The position numbers and the translations under genes are program-made. 64,000 bases of DNA from Diplolepis rosae (lineage: Eukaryota; Arthropoda; Insecta; Hymenoptera; Diplolepididae). The notes beneath the pieces are model-generated. The model did not search any database, was not told the origin of the DNA, and saw nothing but the letters and a program-made list of their open reading frames with translations. Below, in pieces: positions 11,101 to 20,500 of this stretch (within the stretch, counting starts at the first letter, position 1; each line of letters begins with the position of its first letter). The stretch is from positions 1,426,001 through 1,490,000 of the forward strand of contig JAPYXD010000727.1 in the NCBI GenBank assembly GCA_030998225.1, read 5' to 3'.

Positions 11101-12932
11101 ATTTTAATAGACGTTTTTATTCAATTTTCAGTTGTGTATCAATGGAGAGTGTACAGGATCAATTTGTTTGGAATGGAATCTTACCGAGTGCTTTCTGACT
11201 AGTAATATAATTCCAAATATCGACAAGCGAAAATTATGCGAGTTAGCTTGTCAAAATGGAACAGATACGTCAACTTGTCGTAGCACAAGTGAGTTCGCTC
11301 TTACTGTTGGACTACCTGTAGGCGGAATAAGTCTCAGGCCTGGATCTCCCTGTGATAATTTCCAAGTAAAATTAGTTTCTTGTTTATTTTTGAATTTACA
11401 GACAGTACTTTTCGTTTTTCTATTGGAATTAATCTAATTAATTGATATTCATTTTTTTCTAGGGTTATTGTGATGTGTTTTTAAAATGCAGAGCAGTCGA
11501 TGCAGAAGGTCCGCTTGCTAGATTAAAGAATCTTTTATTCAACAAAGAGACTTTGTTGACTGTTGCACAGTGGGTCACGGTAATTGAATTTAAATTTATT
11601 TAGTAAATGATAAGGTTTTACTGCAAGCAACAAATAATATTGATAATTTGACTTTTATGCAGGAATTCTGGTGGGCAGTTCTCTTAATGGGAATAGCTTT
11701 CATAATTTTTATGGGCCTGTTTATCAAGTGCTGTGCTGTTCATACTCCTTCGAATAATCCGAAAAAGCCTCCAGCCAGACGGATCAGTGATACTCTAAGA
11801 AGGCCAATGAACACCTTGAGACGAATGGTAGATTCACACCATCTATTTTTCATACCAAATAAAATTTATGAATCAAGAATTTCTCTAAAACTGTTTCATT
11901 TCTTTAATTATAGCGACATCCTCATGGAGGCGGCGCCGGTCCAAGAAGTATACCACCGAGGCAAGGGGGGCACGGAACTCGAGGACCTTCTCATGGCTAC
12001 GGAGAAGGTAGAGGTGCTCAGTATTATCCGAAAGGTATAATTATGCTTTAATTTTTTTAAAGTTAAAAATGAGTTAGTAGAGTTTGTTGGTATACTTAAA
12101 AAATTTTCGTAATTCTTAAACAAAATTTTAATTTAATAATTTCATGAAAGTAATCGAACAAACTCAACCGTGAATCGTTTTCGTGTTCCTTTTTCTTGTA
12201 CGACCCGCAACTACATTGGTCTTTTCTCCTGTTCGCATCCTCCTCGCATTGATTGACGCGCATCACTAATCGGCACTATCCTTCCGTTGCTGCAGAGGTG
12301 AGCTGAGGCCTATTGTATAATCATAACAGGAGCAAATTCACGAATCTAATCTGCTTGTATTCACCTCGAAATAATGGAAAAAAGGCCTCAGCGAATTTTT
12401 CACAAGTCTTTCGACTCGTCGTACGAGAATTCATGTATTTGCTCCTAGTAACTGTTCAAAGTAGATTGTTTTCCTACAAATCATCAAAACCTATCGCAAA
12501 AATTATGCTAATCCACGCATTACGTTTATTTATCTTTTTACCGCAGGATACCGATAGTAGTTGATTATTTATTATTCTCTTTCAAACGTTTTAAATCTGC
12601 AAATATTATTAAACTTCATAATAGATGTTTTAAAATGATTAAATTTCATATTTGTAAAGACCTTTGCTCTTAAATCACTCGATATCTTTATTTTCAGTTT
12701 GAGTTTTTGTACATTTTTTTTTATTTTGTTTATAATCTACATTATGCACGATGTTTCTAAACTTTAAACAGGATATCGCTCGGTTCCCACAGCTAGTGCG
12801 CCACCAAGCAGCGGTGCAGCAGCCAACCACAGTCGTTCCAACCACCCCGAATTGTACGCCGACGCCTATTCGGGCTCCGGGGGAGGCAGGCGGACCTCAG
12901 CCTATGAGATGAGACATCATAACAAGGTATGA
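1914..12932 (+). CDS. kuz: ADAM10/Kuzbanian transmembrane metalloprotease (3' fourteen exons)
   Basis: This is an ADAM10-type sheddase, a zinc endopeptidase at the cell surface that cleaves Notch and other ectodomains. Exons are 1914-2174, 2945-3139, 6506-6627, 6741-6914, 7111-7257, 7494-7642, 9114-9348, 9473-9825, 10063-10240, 11132-11365, 11463-11579, 11663-11827, 11914-12034 and 12772-12932, all with GT/AG borders and consistent phases. Together they encode 869 residues plus a split first codon. In order: prodomain, furin-type site RTKR, catalytic domain with [12 protein letters not shown], disintegrin-like region (EECDCG), Cys-rich region, one membrane span and a Gly/Pro/Arg-rich tail. 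The signal peptide and start codon lie to the left of the window. Every exon is open and conserved, so the gene looks functional. ADAM17 is less likely, because the Cys-rich region and the tail start (SVHTPS-like [11 protein letters not shown]) follow ADAM10. Symbol by homology to Drosophila. Confidence 0.95.
2606..2872. repeat. Imperfect foldback in kuz intron
   Basis: Ends GGATGAAG (2606) and CTTCATCC (2872) are inverted copies, with weaker inverted similarity further in (aaaaggGGataaggc against cctcGTCtcatttt). An old MITE is likely. Confidence 0.45.
2945..3139 (+). CDS. kuz: kuz exon: prodomain
   Basis: It encodes [20 protein letters not shown] through the conserved [13 protein letters not shown]. 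Acceptor tttgcag at 2944, donor ACAG/gtgcga; phase 1 at both ends. Confidence 0.93.
3269..5628. mobile_element. DNA element with ~606-bp terminal inverted repeats
   Basis: Bases 3269-3874 and 5022-5628 are inverted copies with only a small number of differences (for example a one-base indel near 3457). Outer ends read TAATTCAATGCCCGGATCG. The ~1.15-kb centre contains the ORF at 4026-4565. High arm identity means the arms are young or gene-converted. It lies wholly within the kuz intron 3140-6505. Long TIRs occur in Polinton/Maverick and some other DNA transposons. No polymerase, integrase or transposase fragment is visible, so it is presumably non-autonomous. I could not fix a target-site duplication. 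Confidence 0.85.
4026..4565 (+). CDS. Unrecognised ORF inside long-TIR element
   Basis: An open frame of 179 codons follows a TGA at 4023. No ATG appears until well inside (4183), so the start may be supplied by splicing or lost. It begins with a basic stretch ([19 protein letters not shown]), continues with a mixed alpha/beta-looking body ([60 protein letters not shown]) and ends in a Lys-rich tail ([10 protein letters not shown]). I recognise no family. Being central within inverted repeats, it is probably the residual coding region of the mobile element rather than a host exon of kuz. It is alone, with no companion genes. Confidence 0.5.
   Translation, partial: PRDEDCWKQNVSKRKRNKVRILVHGSKPFFNCVIETNKDYIDLIENLRDPLFKMVDVSEIKVLDFESRFSQSKDLKKIKISKVVKIAYFPDGEIHAYYSYDQIEPTKLFINCDMKFESLENALLAEGVGISEEKLNDLKRLLRYLSPETQDFYENLFKDTAVKLKKKQKKNKACIYHVV
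5629..6505. other. Remainder of kuz intron
   Basis: AT-rich intron sequence, with nothing recognised between the long-TIR element and the acceptor at 6505. Confidence 0.6.
6506..6627 (+). CDS. kuz: kuz exon: prodomain with cysteine-switch-like Cys
   Basis: It encodes [21 protein letters not shown], matching the ADAM10 region where a Cys acts as latency switch. The preceding intron (3140-6505) is the longest in the gene because it carries the long-TIR element. Confidence 0.88.
6741..6914 (+). CDS. kuz: kuz exon: furin site and start of protease domain
   Basis: The exon is phase 0 at both ends. It holds RTKR (6816-6827), a proprotein convertase site, then [14 protein letters not shown], the first strand of the mature catalytic domain. 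Confidence 0.93.
7111..7257 (+). CDS. kuz: kuz exon: protease domain
   Basis: It has 49 complete codons beginning [20 protein letters not shown] and ending IKFEVQRIK. Acceptor aattttacag, donor AAG/gtactt. Confidence 0.92.
7494..7642 (+). CDS. kuz: kuz exon: protease domain
   Basis: It encodes [19 protein letters not shown] through [11 protein letters not shown], the conserved CLAYVFT strand. It ends in phase 2 at AG/gtaaat. Confidence 0.92.
7696..8875 (-). mobile_element. Probable solo LTR or LTR-like insertion, GC-rich
   Basis: The kuz intron 7643-9113 contains a block of very different composition. Read on the minus strand it starts TGTAAGCCAGTAGGCAC (8875) and ends ...CCACTGCA (near 7690), the TG...CA of an LTR, with an AATAAA-type signal near 8485. 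From about 7700 to 7990 (plus strand) three imperfect copies of a ~115-base unit occur, sharing GGGATG..TTCC.GGACGTAACGTCT and AGACGTCTCG. Overlapping open frames in this GC-rich part are not convincing proteins. No primer-binding site or internal region is seen, hence solo. The LTR assignment is inference. Confidence 0.4.
7700..7990. repeat. Three imperfect ~115-bp tandem repeats
   Basis: Copies start near 7700, 7810 and 7922. The shared core is GACGTAACGTCT...GGCC..AGAT...ACGTCTCG, and the DNA is GC-rich, unlike the surrounding intron. Confidence 0.6.
9114..9348 (+). CDS. kuz: kuz exon: active-site helix
   Basis: It encodes [52 protein letters not shown] and [10 protein letters not shown] (9319-9348). 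Two zinc ligands and the catalytic Glu are here; the third His is the first codon of the next exon. Confidence 0.95.
9473..9825 (+). CDS. kuz: kuz exon: third zinc ligand, Met-turn, disintegrin start
   Basis: It opens with HD, completing HExxHxxGxxHD, then [13 protein letters not shown] (Met-turn) and [14 protein letters not shown]. From [20 protein letters not shown] onward it is the disintegrin-like domain. It ends in phase 2. Confidence 0.95.
10063..10240 (+). CDS. kuz: kuz exon: disintegrin-like domain
   Basis: It encodes [18 protein letters not shown] and [16 protein letters not shown]. The Cys spacing follows ADAM10, and no RGD is present. Confidence 0.93.
10503..10983. mobile_element. 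TTAA-flanked foldback (481 bp) in kuz intron
   Basis: The element is flanked by TTAA (10499-10502 and 10984-10987). Its ends are GGGCATGTGATACTT and AAGTATCACATGCCC. Much of the interior folds back, for example ACCAAAAGTAGTCT opposite AGACTACTTTTGGT. A tRNA-like repeat (10782-10905) is inserted in the right arm. TTAA target duplication is typical of piggyBac-type transposition. Confidence 0.8.
10782..10905 (+). repeat. tRNA-like SINE, short form
   Basis: A perfect T-arm is present: stem CTGGG (10827-10831), loop CTCGAAT, stem CCCAG (10839-10843), giving a pol III B-box GGCTCGAATCC. An A-box-like TAGTTGAGTTTTG lies at 10797-10809. The copy is bounded by ATTTCAAGTTAATTAGTTG and TTTCAAATTCTTTAAATTT. 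The same body recurs at 18057-18291, 20498-20720, 32492-32727 and, in part, elsewhere. Confidence 0.65.
11132..11365 (+). CDS. kuz: kuz exon: cysteine-rich region
   Basis: It has 78 complete codons: [14 protein letters not shown], then [19 protein letters not shown] and [11 protein letters not shown]. The acceptor tcaattttcag fixes the TTG as an internal Leu codon. Confidence 0.93.
11463..11579 (+). CDS. kuz: kuz exon: membrane-proximal region
   Basis: It encodes [20 protein letters not shown] through TVAQWVT, highly conserved in ADAM10 just before the membrane. Confidence 0.93.
11663..11827 (+). CDS. kuz: kuz exon: transmembrane segment
   Basis: It encodes the hydrophobic helix [19 protein letters not shown] followed by [19 protein letters not shown], a basic Pro-rich cytosolic start with a possible SH3-binding motif. 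Confidence 0.94.
11914..12034 (+). CDS. kuz: kuz exon: cytoplasmic tail, Gly/Arg-rich
   Basis: It encodes [20 protein letters not shown] through GAQYYPKG. It is low-complexity, but the phase is consistent (0 in, 1 out) with consensus splice sites. Confidence 0.85.
12772..12932 (+). CDS. kuz: kuz last coding exon: C-terminal tail
   Basis: It encodes [19 protein letters not shown] through [12 protein letters not shown] and a TGA stop. The end AAG/gtatga is also a good donor. Splicing there to an acceptor at 14929 would replace V-stop by LSRQCRLV-stop (14930-14956), so two C termini are possible. Confidence 0.85.
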
Positions 12933-15900
12933 CGAAGTTCAATTGTTATGATAAGGAAGAAAAATATCGATAATCAGCGTTATGCCTGCCATGATGAATT
13001 TCAGTGATAAAAAAGAGGAAAGTCATCTATTGTTGCAGACCTGACGTGAAGATACCAAGATGATAAAAGCCAATTTAAAACAAGTGTTCTCTATCATGTA
13101 CTGTTGGACCTTTGCCCACAGTAGACTTAATGACTGTTGTAAGGATCTATTCCTTAGATAATTATGTCGTATACAAAGGTTACTTGATCTTTTCGTCATT
13201 GTTAAATTCAAATGAATCTTCAATGATCGAACCTAAAAAAAAAGGGTAGGATCTTCGTGAAAAATGCCAAACTTTTTTTTTTTTTTGAAAATAAGCTTCC
13301 GAGATTAATTTATGAACAAGAATTTGTTAATTTGCTGATACCAATGCATTTTTTATTGTTTAACGTCATGTGATACTTAGAAATTAGCAAATTCGATTGA
13401 TTTTAAGTTTCTACACGTTTATGTTCAAAATAAAGAAAACTGCTTTAAAAATTTAGAAAATGGTAGAGAACATAATAACGAATATAGATAAATTATTTTT
13501 GATTTAGATAATTGACCAAAGTTCAATTTAAGGCAAATCTTTAGCAAAACTTATTTTCATTATCAAAACTAAAAATAGGCTCTCTATACTCGTTTATATG
13601 TGCCTTAGCTTTTTCTAAATTATTATTTAATAATTTCATTATTTGGATATTTACATGTAGAAACTAGACCTGTACCACATTAACGAAATATCACATGTCC
13701 TCAAAAATTAATTTATGAATACTCGAGTCCAGATCGAAAGATTTTCTAACGCATAGTAAACTTATTAGTTTATTTCCGATATTTATTGCTTATACCTTTA
13801 CATTGTGGATCAGCACAGTCAATTTGATTTACTTTTTAGGATCAGGCCTATGATTATATGACAAAACGAAATGCTACTTACGCGTTATACAATTCCGAAT
13901 GAATCTTTTAAATTAAAGCTAAAAATTATGTTTTCTCTAAACAATGTTTTTTGAAAATACTTTTCGAGAAAGGACTAGAATTTCTGTGTTGTATTATTAT
14001 AGGCCATTGTTTCCGGAAAGCCATGTGGCTCAAAGTAATAATTTGCTGTTTGGAGTCGCACAAAGTCAAGGCCAATATGAAATAGTTCTACGGTAATAAT
14101 CTCCACATGGTCATACCTACAGCCATTTATTTCTATAAAGGTTGGAAAAGTCACAATTTTTGACCGACTGCAACGAAATATTTGACATTCAGCATTACCA
14201 AAATATTACAGGTCATTCGCTTGATCTCTGTAACATTATAGTACGTTATTTTCTATAATGGTACATCTTATTCTTATACTACTGTTTATTAGCCAATTGA
14301 AGCAGATTTTCATAATGTTATATAAGAATAAAATGTGAATATAAAAAATAAATTTTATAGCAATAAGCTTGGAGACAAGTACGAAAGTTTTATCTAGAAA
14401 TGATCTTTCTCTCATGTTGCAAAGAGAAGTTAATTCTAGATTCGACTTTGAAACAAAATGATTATTTTAAATAGCATTTTAATAAATCTCTGCTTATAGT
14501 TATATTAATTATGATCATTATGACATTATTATTGATATTATTATAATTTAGTTAACTATTATTCGTAATTATATATCACGTTCATTGCGAAAATTGTACA
14601 TTATATTATTTAAATAGGGGTTTTAATTGACATGGCGGAAAGTCTAATGTTAATAACAAAAGAAAAAAAAATGGAAAATTTTAGTTTAAAGATTCATTAT
14701 TATAAATCATCTCAATTTGAATTCAAGGCTGATTGAACCCATAATTTTAATGATATTCTTCCGTTTAGTCTTTGTCCGTAAATTACGTTACCGTTGAAAT
14801 ATCTTTGTAAACCTTCGCGCATTAACTGTGAAACTTTGCACTAGTAATTCAAAGTATATTAAAGTGGCATTTCAAGGAGAAAAACCTTTTTCAGATTAAT
14901 ATTGTGTATATACTTATCTTTATTTTCAGCTCTCTAGGCAATGTCGATTGGTCTAATTTCAATAAGAAGCACGTCGCTTGATCTCAGTCCCAGTTGATTC
15001 GCACCAGGGTGAGGTTACAGTGAATGTAAAAGTTCAATAAGAGGAAAGAAGCCAGAATCTTGTAAGAAATGCTGTATGTTCGAAAGCCGATTATCATCAA
15101 TCAAGAATAGGATCAAGCGGTAGAATGCTTGTTGTCGATATTGGCCCAATCGAAATTGTCTCAAGAGCAAGGAATTTAAGGTGGCTTCGGCGTTTGATGT
15201 CGTATGAAGTGAGGGGCACCGTGGGGGCACGTGTTACATGAATGCTTATTGCTACTTATTTTTTTAATAATCATATGTATTATAGTTACATCTGAGTAGA
15301 AGGGTAAGAAATCGCGGAAATGTCCCCTGAAAAAAGCGATATTAAAAATTTATTAGTTTCACCTAAAGGCGATTTTTATATTCTGTACTTTTCTCGCAAT
15401 TTTCTCTTGATTGAAGTCGTCAACCCTTTGTTTTTATAATAATAGATTCCTCGAAATCGAAAGTACTATTATATATTTGATTTATGGGGACTTGTGATTT
15501 TGTTCCGGAGTTTCGCCGATTTTGATGAGGAATCCCATAAGACTACGTGTTAAACTGACATTTTTTCGGTAGCGATTTTTTTCGGCAAGAACATCGTCAA
15601 ACACGGTATTTCTTTTTTCCAAATGAATCTAGCATATTTTATTAAGATAATCTCTAAGTTTCAGAGCAGTCTGTAATTTTTTTCAAAAACGCCGAAGCCA
15701 CCTTAAAAGAGAATAAGTAGATAAAAAAGTTTGAAGTTAAAATGTATCATAATGTTATCATATTTATCGACTTCCCTCTTCCTTTTAGATATACGTAAAG
15801 TTATTTATGGACAAAACTTTGTTGCCTTTTACACTGATATTATCCTCGAATAGGCCAATAATAATCTTAGTGGATTTTGTAATGTTCATTTTAACAGTTG

Positions 15901-17463
15901 AACGATTTTTAAATCCATTTTACGTTTCGATATACACTTTGAATCTTCCGTTTCCAAGTAAAGACAGTTCAATTTTTTAAATCTCCACTTATATTTTTAT
16001 TGTTCTTAATGGCATTGACTATATAAACAATTCCGTTAATAATTTTTCTGTTATGTTATACTTTAAGCACAAATGCAGATTGACTGCTAGAATCATAATT
16101 CGTTGATTTCAATTAGAAACAGCGTTAACTACGTTCCGATTATATAAGACTTGGTCTGAACAGTATTTTATACGAAAAATGATTAACTTTTAATTGAAGG
16201 ACTGAAACAAATTTTATTAGACACACGAAATTTTGTATGAAATTTAGTGTAAATGGAATGAGGTGTGTTTTTTAAAAATCCTTATCTTAAAGCAGAAATT
16301 GCTCATAGTGATATCTGATATATTGTATTTCTTCTATTAACGATTATTTAAGAATATTATCAATGCGGTTATAATTTAAAAAAAAATAAAATAAAAGAAC
16401 CAAGTCGAGGCTAGAGGACGTTTGTTGGAAACCCTGGAAGACAGGGGCTTACCAAAAGTGATTGTCAAGACAGATTTATGGGTCGTTTGGATATATACGA
16501 CAGAAGCAATGTGATGATTATTGAATGAGAACGAAAAAATGTGCGTTTAGTAAAATGCGTGAATCGAATCGATTTTGAACAATAGTGTAGAGCAAGAGTG
16601 TTAATAACTGTGTAAATAATTCAGCATTATATATACAGACGATAGCTATAATATAATACAAGTGGTAAAGCGAATAAAAAAAATTTGTTTTATATCAAAT
16701 CTGTATTATAGTCGACATATTATTCTGTATTTTGTATTCAAGATAAACTGTGAGTCGAACGATAGTATGAATAGGTGCGAAAATCATAGCTTTCGAAATA
16801 TTTTAATGAGTCTCAATTTCTAGCAAGCGTAAGATTCAAGTTTTCACTACAATTTAAAGAATATCAAGAAACTCGATTAGTTTTCTTATTTTATGTGTAC
16901 TGTATTGTTTCTTAAAATATTTCAAAAGTAATTTATAGGTTTATTAGAAGAATTAAAATATTGTGGAGTTTTTTAAAAATATTTTATTTCACAATAAATA
17001 TTAAGAAAACTAATCAGTTGATGAAGTAATTTGGTCCCGTTCGTTATGTTCCTCTCTGCAATGAAGAATCAGAATATGACCCAATGGGAAAATAATTTGA
17101 AGGTAAAAATCTCTTTAAATTGACTAATTATGAGACATATCCATTGTTTTTTATCAGGCGATTGAAATATTGCGAGTTTTAAGAATTTGACTACTTTTCC
17201 TTGAAGTATAGATAAATTATAATCTACTGCCAATGTTGAGAGAATTCAATTAGTTTGTATTGACCGAACAAAAGTTTATGATAATAGAAAACACTTGTTC
17301 GATATTACTTAAGAAACTGAGATAAATTTTAAGTATTTAAATATTTGTTTTATTTTATGAGTTAAAATTTTTTTTCTTTAATAAAAAATCATGTAATTTC
17401 GATTGGCAATGCGATTTATTACACTGTCTAGATTAAAAATTCGTTGATATTGCTGAAAATGAC
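12933..17463. other. Probable kuz 3' UTR and intergenic DNA
   Basis: No further coding exon is certain. A possible alternative terminal exon starts at 14930. AATAAA signals occur at 14347 and 16673 among others, the latter a candidate distal poly(A) signal. Apart from the degraded foldback at 13364-13700 nothing else is recognised. Confidence 0.4.
13364..13700. repeat. Degraded second copy of the 10503-10983 foldback
   Basis: It begins CGTCATGTGATACTTAGAAA and ends near ATATCACATGTCCTC. It shares internal blocks such as AAATGGTAGAGAACATAA and the region before TTTACATGTAGAAACTAG with the kuz-intron copy, without the SINE. It lies in the probable 3' UTR. Confidence 0.6.
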
Positions 17464-17602
17464 TACAATTTGACGCCTCCGTGCGGTATAGCTTTATTTG
17501 TTGACAGCGTCGTGTATCGCTGTATCGTATAAGTTAATAGAGTGATACACGGCGCTGTCAGCAAATACGTAAAGCTATACGGCATTGAGGCGTCGAATTA
17601 CA
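17464..17602. repeat. Short foldback MITE (~139 bp)
   Basis: TGACGCCTCCGTGCGGTATA is inverted against TATACGGCATTGAGGCGTCG. The arms also share TGACAGCG.CGTGTATC. The loop is about 20 bases. Confidence 0.7.
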
Positions 17603-18056
17603 TAACAATTAATTAGATTTTACTGCGGAGTCAAAAATATTTCTAATAATTGCTCCGATGTCACTGTGTTTCACTGCTAATTGTTTTGTACAGCCGTACC
17701 ACGAGTTTTTGTTTTGTGTTATATAAGTGAATGGATTTTTGTAAATATTCAATTTTTAGACGAAAATACGGCGGATGAGAGAACGGGGCCATACTTTTGT
17801 GTGGGAGAATAACAAAACTTTCTTTTCCATTTTTCTAAAAACATCCTGATTTTTGTAGGCTCAAACTGAAGGCATTTTTTTCAACTTTTTGTTTGTTGCC
17901 AGTAAAAAATAATGCAAAATTTTTTTACAAAAACTTTCCCCAAAGAAATAATGTTTTGTAAAATCTGAAAAATTAGTTAAATTATTTTTGAAAATATTTT
18001 CATTAAAGGAAGATCTCCTTATATCGCCTAGTGACTCTGCCTTGCGGCTGTAAATG

Positions 18057-18291
18057 ATTTCAAATTAATTAGTTGAGTTTGAAATTTTTGTCACTGCCAA
18101 CATTATCGGAGGATCACTAGTCGCGTAACAGATAGGATACGTTGTCGACAGGTGTCCTCGTAGACAATTTCAAACTCTTTTATCGCAAATAAATGCAAAT
18201 GAATTTAATATTTAAAGAATTTGAAAATCTTTTTGTGAAAAAAAGACGCTTTCGACTGTGCTGGGATTCGAGCCCAGGTCTTTCGATTGAA
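18057..18291 (-). repeat. tRNA-like SINE, long form
   Basis: Read on the minus strand it starts with the T-arm block (CCTGGGCTCGAATCCCAGC), then GTCGAAAGCGTCTTTT, then a unique body (GTCTACGAGGACACCTGTCG, GTTACGCGACTAGTGATCC), and ends AAACTCAACTAATTAATTTG. Confidence 0.65.
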
Positions 18292-18429
18292 TAGAAAAAA
18301 CTCAGGTCAATAAGGGCCTACACTGGCTGGGTATCTGGCACTACTACTCGTTGGTGTATGTAGTACAACGCGTGTGTTAGTGCATATTTTCGTTGTATAC
18401 CAACATCGTTCCTCAACGATAATATGTAC

Positions 18430-18957
18430 TTAATTATGTGCTTTTAATCCGCTCTTTTCAGAAAAATACTTCAACTTGATCTTATTAAGCGGCTTCGTTA
18501 GCATATCTGCAATCATTTCTTCAGTGGGGCAATACATGAAATTCATAACTTTCCTATCCTTTAAGTCATTGATGAAGTGGTATTTAGTGTCAATATGCTT
18601 CGTACGGTGGCTACTTCTCTTGTTCTCAATTAATTTCAAGCAACTTTGATTGTCTTTAAAAATAGTTGTCTTGATTTCTCTACCTCTTGTAAATTCTGTG
18701 ATTGATCTCTGTAGCCATATACCTTCCTGGCAAGCTTCTGCAATAGATATGTACTCTGCTTCTGTAGATGAAAGAGCTACACACATCTGCTTTCGGCATG
18801 CCCAACTTATTGTTGCATTCATAAAGTGGAAAAGATATCCGCTGTTCGATTTACGATTACGTCGGTTTTCTGCCCAATCTGCATCTGCATACCCAATTAA
18901 TTCTTCCGGGCCGCTGCTCCTGAGTACAAGTTCGTAATCTTTCGTGCCTTTTAAGTA
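18430..18957 (-). pseudogene. copia RT C-terminus and RNase H
   Basis: The frame is open from about 19009 to the stop at 18430. It includes the ADADWA and SSTEAEY motifs and ends with TKPLNKIKLKYFSEKSGL. All of copia RNase H is represented, but the RT upstream is interrupted by stops, so no functional polyprotein is made. Confidence 0.8.
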
Positions 18958-19376
18958 ACGGGCTACTCTTCTTGACTCTGTCCAGTCGGTTAATGTGGGC
19001 TGTTTGTTTGATTAACTAAGTATAGTTACGCTTGCACTAATATCTGGTCTTGTGTTTTTAGCTAGATATAACAGTACCCCAATTAATTGTTGGTACAATT
19101 CTTGATTCTCCATCATAGGCTGATTTTCTGTAGCTTTTATGTATCCTGTATCTAGCGGTATGTGTGATACTTTTGGATCTTGCAAGTCAAATCTTTCTAA
19201 AATTTCTTCAATGTATTTTGATTGCCTTATACAGTAAAATCCATCACTGTTCTTTCTGATTTATACGTTCAGATATTTTTACAAAAATCCTAAATCGATG
19301 AGGTTGAAGTTCTCTTGTAGAAATTTAGTTGCATTGTTAATATCCACGAGATCCTTGGCAGTTATTAAAAAATCAT

Positions 19377-19673
19377 CTACATGTATACACCCGAGCCTTT
19401 CTCTTTTATTTTACTCATTTTCTCCGCTTCGGCTAGCCTCACAAAACCTTTTATGGCTGGGTCGAATTCGTCGAAGAATTCATTCGAGTCTGTCATGTGG
19501 CTCGTTGCTCCTGAGTCGACGAAGCATGTGTCTCTATAGTTTTTCTCGGCTTTTACACTAAACCGTGCATATTCGATATTATTGAAGCACGTCGAGTTTG
19601 CACACGAAAAGAAGTTAGTCTCGTCGAAGACGTACATATCGGTTTTGAACTGTGAAGCGATCTTCAATGCCAA
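19377..19673 (-). pseudogene. copia aspartic protease region
   Basis: It contains the copia protease active site VDSGATSHM. After GSGVYM the frame stops at TAG, while another frame continues into the RT motif HVDD: this marks an internal deletion junction near 19385. Confidence 0.75.
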
Positions 19674-19876
19674 CTCCTTCTGTTAGTTGATGTTCGCGCA
19701 CGTGAACTCATTGGCTATGTTCCTTTTTGCCCGGGCCACTGCCCAGTAGCAAGGGTGCAAGTAACCAGTTCATTGCTGCTTCCATATCGTACAACTGTTC
19801 TTGATTGTGTGTTTTGGGTAACGAGAACGTTGTTCTAAATAATAGACTTAAAAATGAGTCTCTTCGTCTAGCATAG

Positions 19877-20500
19877 TCAATTTAACTCTATAATTTCGGT
19901 GATAGATACAAAATGTCTTTCGGTTCCCAATACTGTCAGAAACATTATGACTATTAAAATACCGGCTACCCAATTAGACTTGTAACATATGAAAGTAAAC
20001 AATATGAATAGTTCGACCACGTAAAATTCTTTATCTAGTTCTATTAGATAATTTCTAAATTGTACTATGTAAGATAACAAAGTTTTGAATACTGTTCTTG
20101 TCGCTTCAATGACTATTGGTACCAAAAATTCCATGGACTTGCCCTCATTTCTCAGTTCTCTGAATATGAAAGTGTCGGGCAAAAATGAGTAACACACTTT
20201 ATCGTCCCCTTCGATCTTGATGATGACAAGTGCTATATGTGCATTGACGGAATCGAGTTCTTCGTTTTCCAATTGTGGCTTGTAATGAGACGTTCTTATC
20301 TTTTCCATTTTGTAATTCACACTTCCTAAGCACACTATTATTTTTGAAGAGTACCACGTGCTTTCTATTTCGATTTGTTTACTTTGAGCGTAAGTGGGTG
20401 GTAGATCGCAAACCACACTCCCTAAGCACTTGACGTGGTACGCATTAATGCATTCTGGTATCAGTCCCTCGAAATTTATGTTTTCGGAGTAATGCTCGAC
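19877..20500 (-). CDS. Orphan ORF, possible membrane protein remnant
   Basis: The minus-strand frame is open from the SINE border near 20500 to the stop at 19877, about 208 codons. The upstream part is Cys-containing (IPECINAYHVKCLGSVVCDL, SSKIIVCLGSVNYKM). The C-terminal part has hydrophobic stretches (VVELFILFTFICYK and VAGILIVIMFLTVLG) that would suit one or two membrane spans. No good start codon is seen; the SINE appears to have cut the 5' end. I do not recognise the family. Lying beside a retrotransposon, it could be a remnant of a mobile or virus-like envelope gene, or an old host gene; neither is shown. Confidence 0.35.
   Translation of the reverse strand, partial: VEHYSENINFEGLIPECINAYHVKCLGSVVCDLPPTYAQSKQIEIESTWYSSKIIVCLGSVNYKMEKIRTSHYKPQLENEELDSVNAHIALVIIKIEGDDKVCYSFLPDTFIFRELRNEGKSMEFLVPIVIEATRTVFKTLLSYIVQFRNYLIELDKEFYVVELFILFTFICYKSNWVAGILIVIMFLTVLGTERHFVSITEIIELN

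Larger units (their letters stand above)
18430..19690 (-). mobile_element. Deleted Ty1/copia retrotransposon fragment
   Basis: On the minus strand there is a gag/protease piece followed directly by the end of reverse transcriptase and RNase H. Protease: CFVDSGATSHMTDSNEF (in 19377-19673). RT: HVDDFLITAKDLVDI from about 19390 downward, then GFYCIRQSKYIEEILERF, LAKNTRPDISASV and RYLKGTKDYELVLRSSG. RNase H: GYADADWAENRR, CVALSSTEAEYISIAEACQE and HIDTKYHFIND, ending near 18430. Integrase and the front of RT, which lie between protease and RT in copia, are missing. The join is out of frame, and several stops (for example near 19012) break the RT. No LTRs were found. It is dead. Confidence 0.85.

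Noticed and set aside
18241..18291. Possible functional tRNA genes at the CTGGGCTCGAATCCCAG blocks
   Set aside because: Only the T-arm is preserved; no acceptor stem or anticodon arm folds, and the block repeats with the same flanks, so it is a dispersed SINE.
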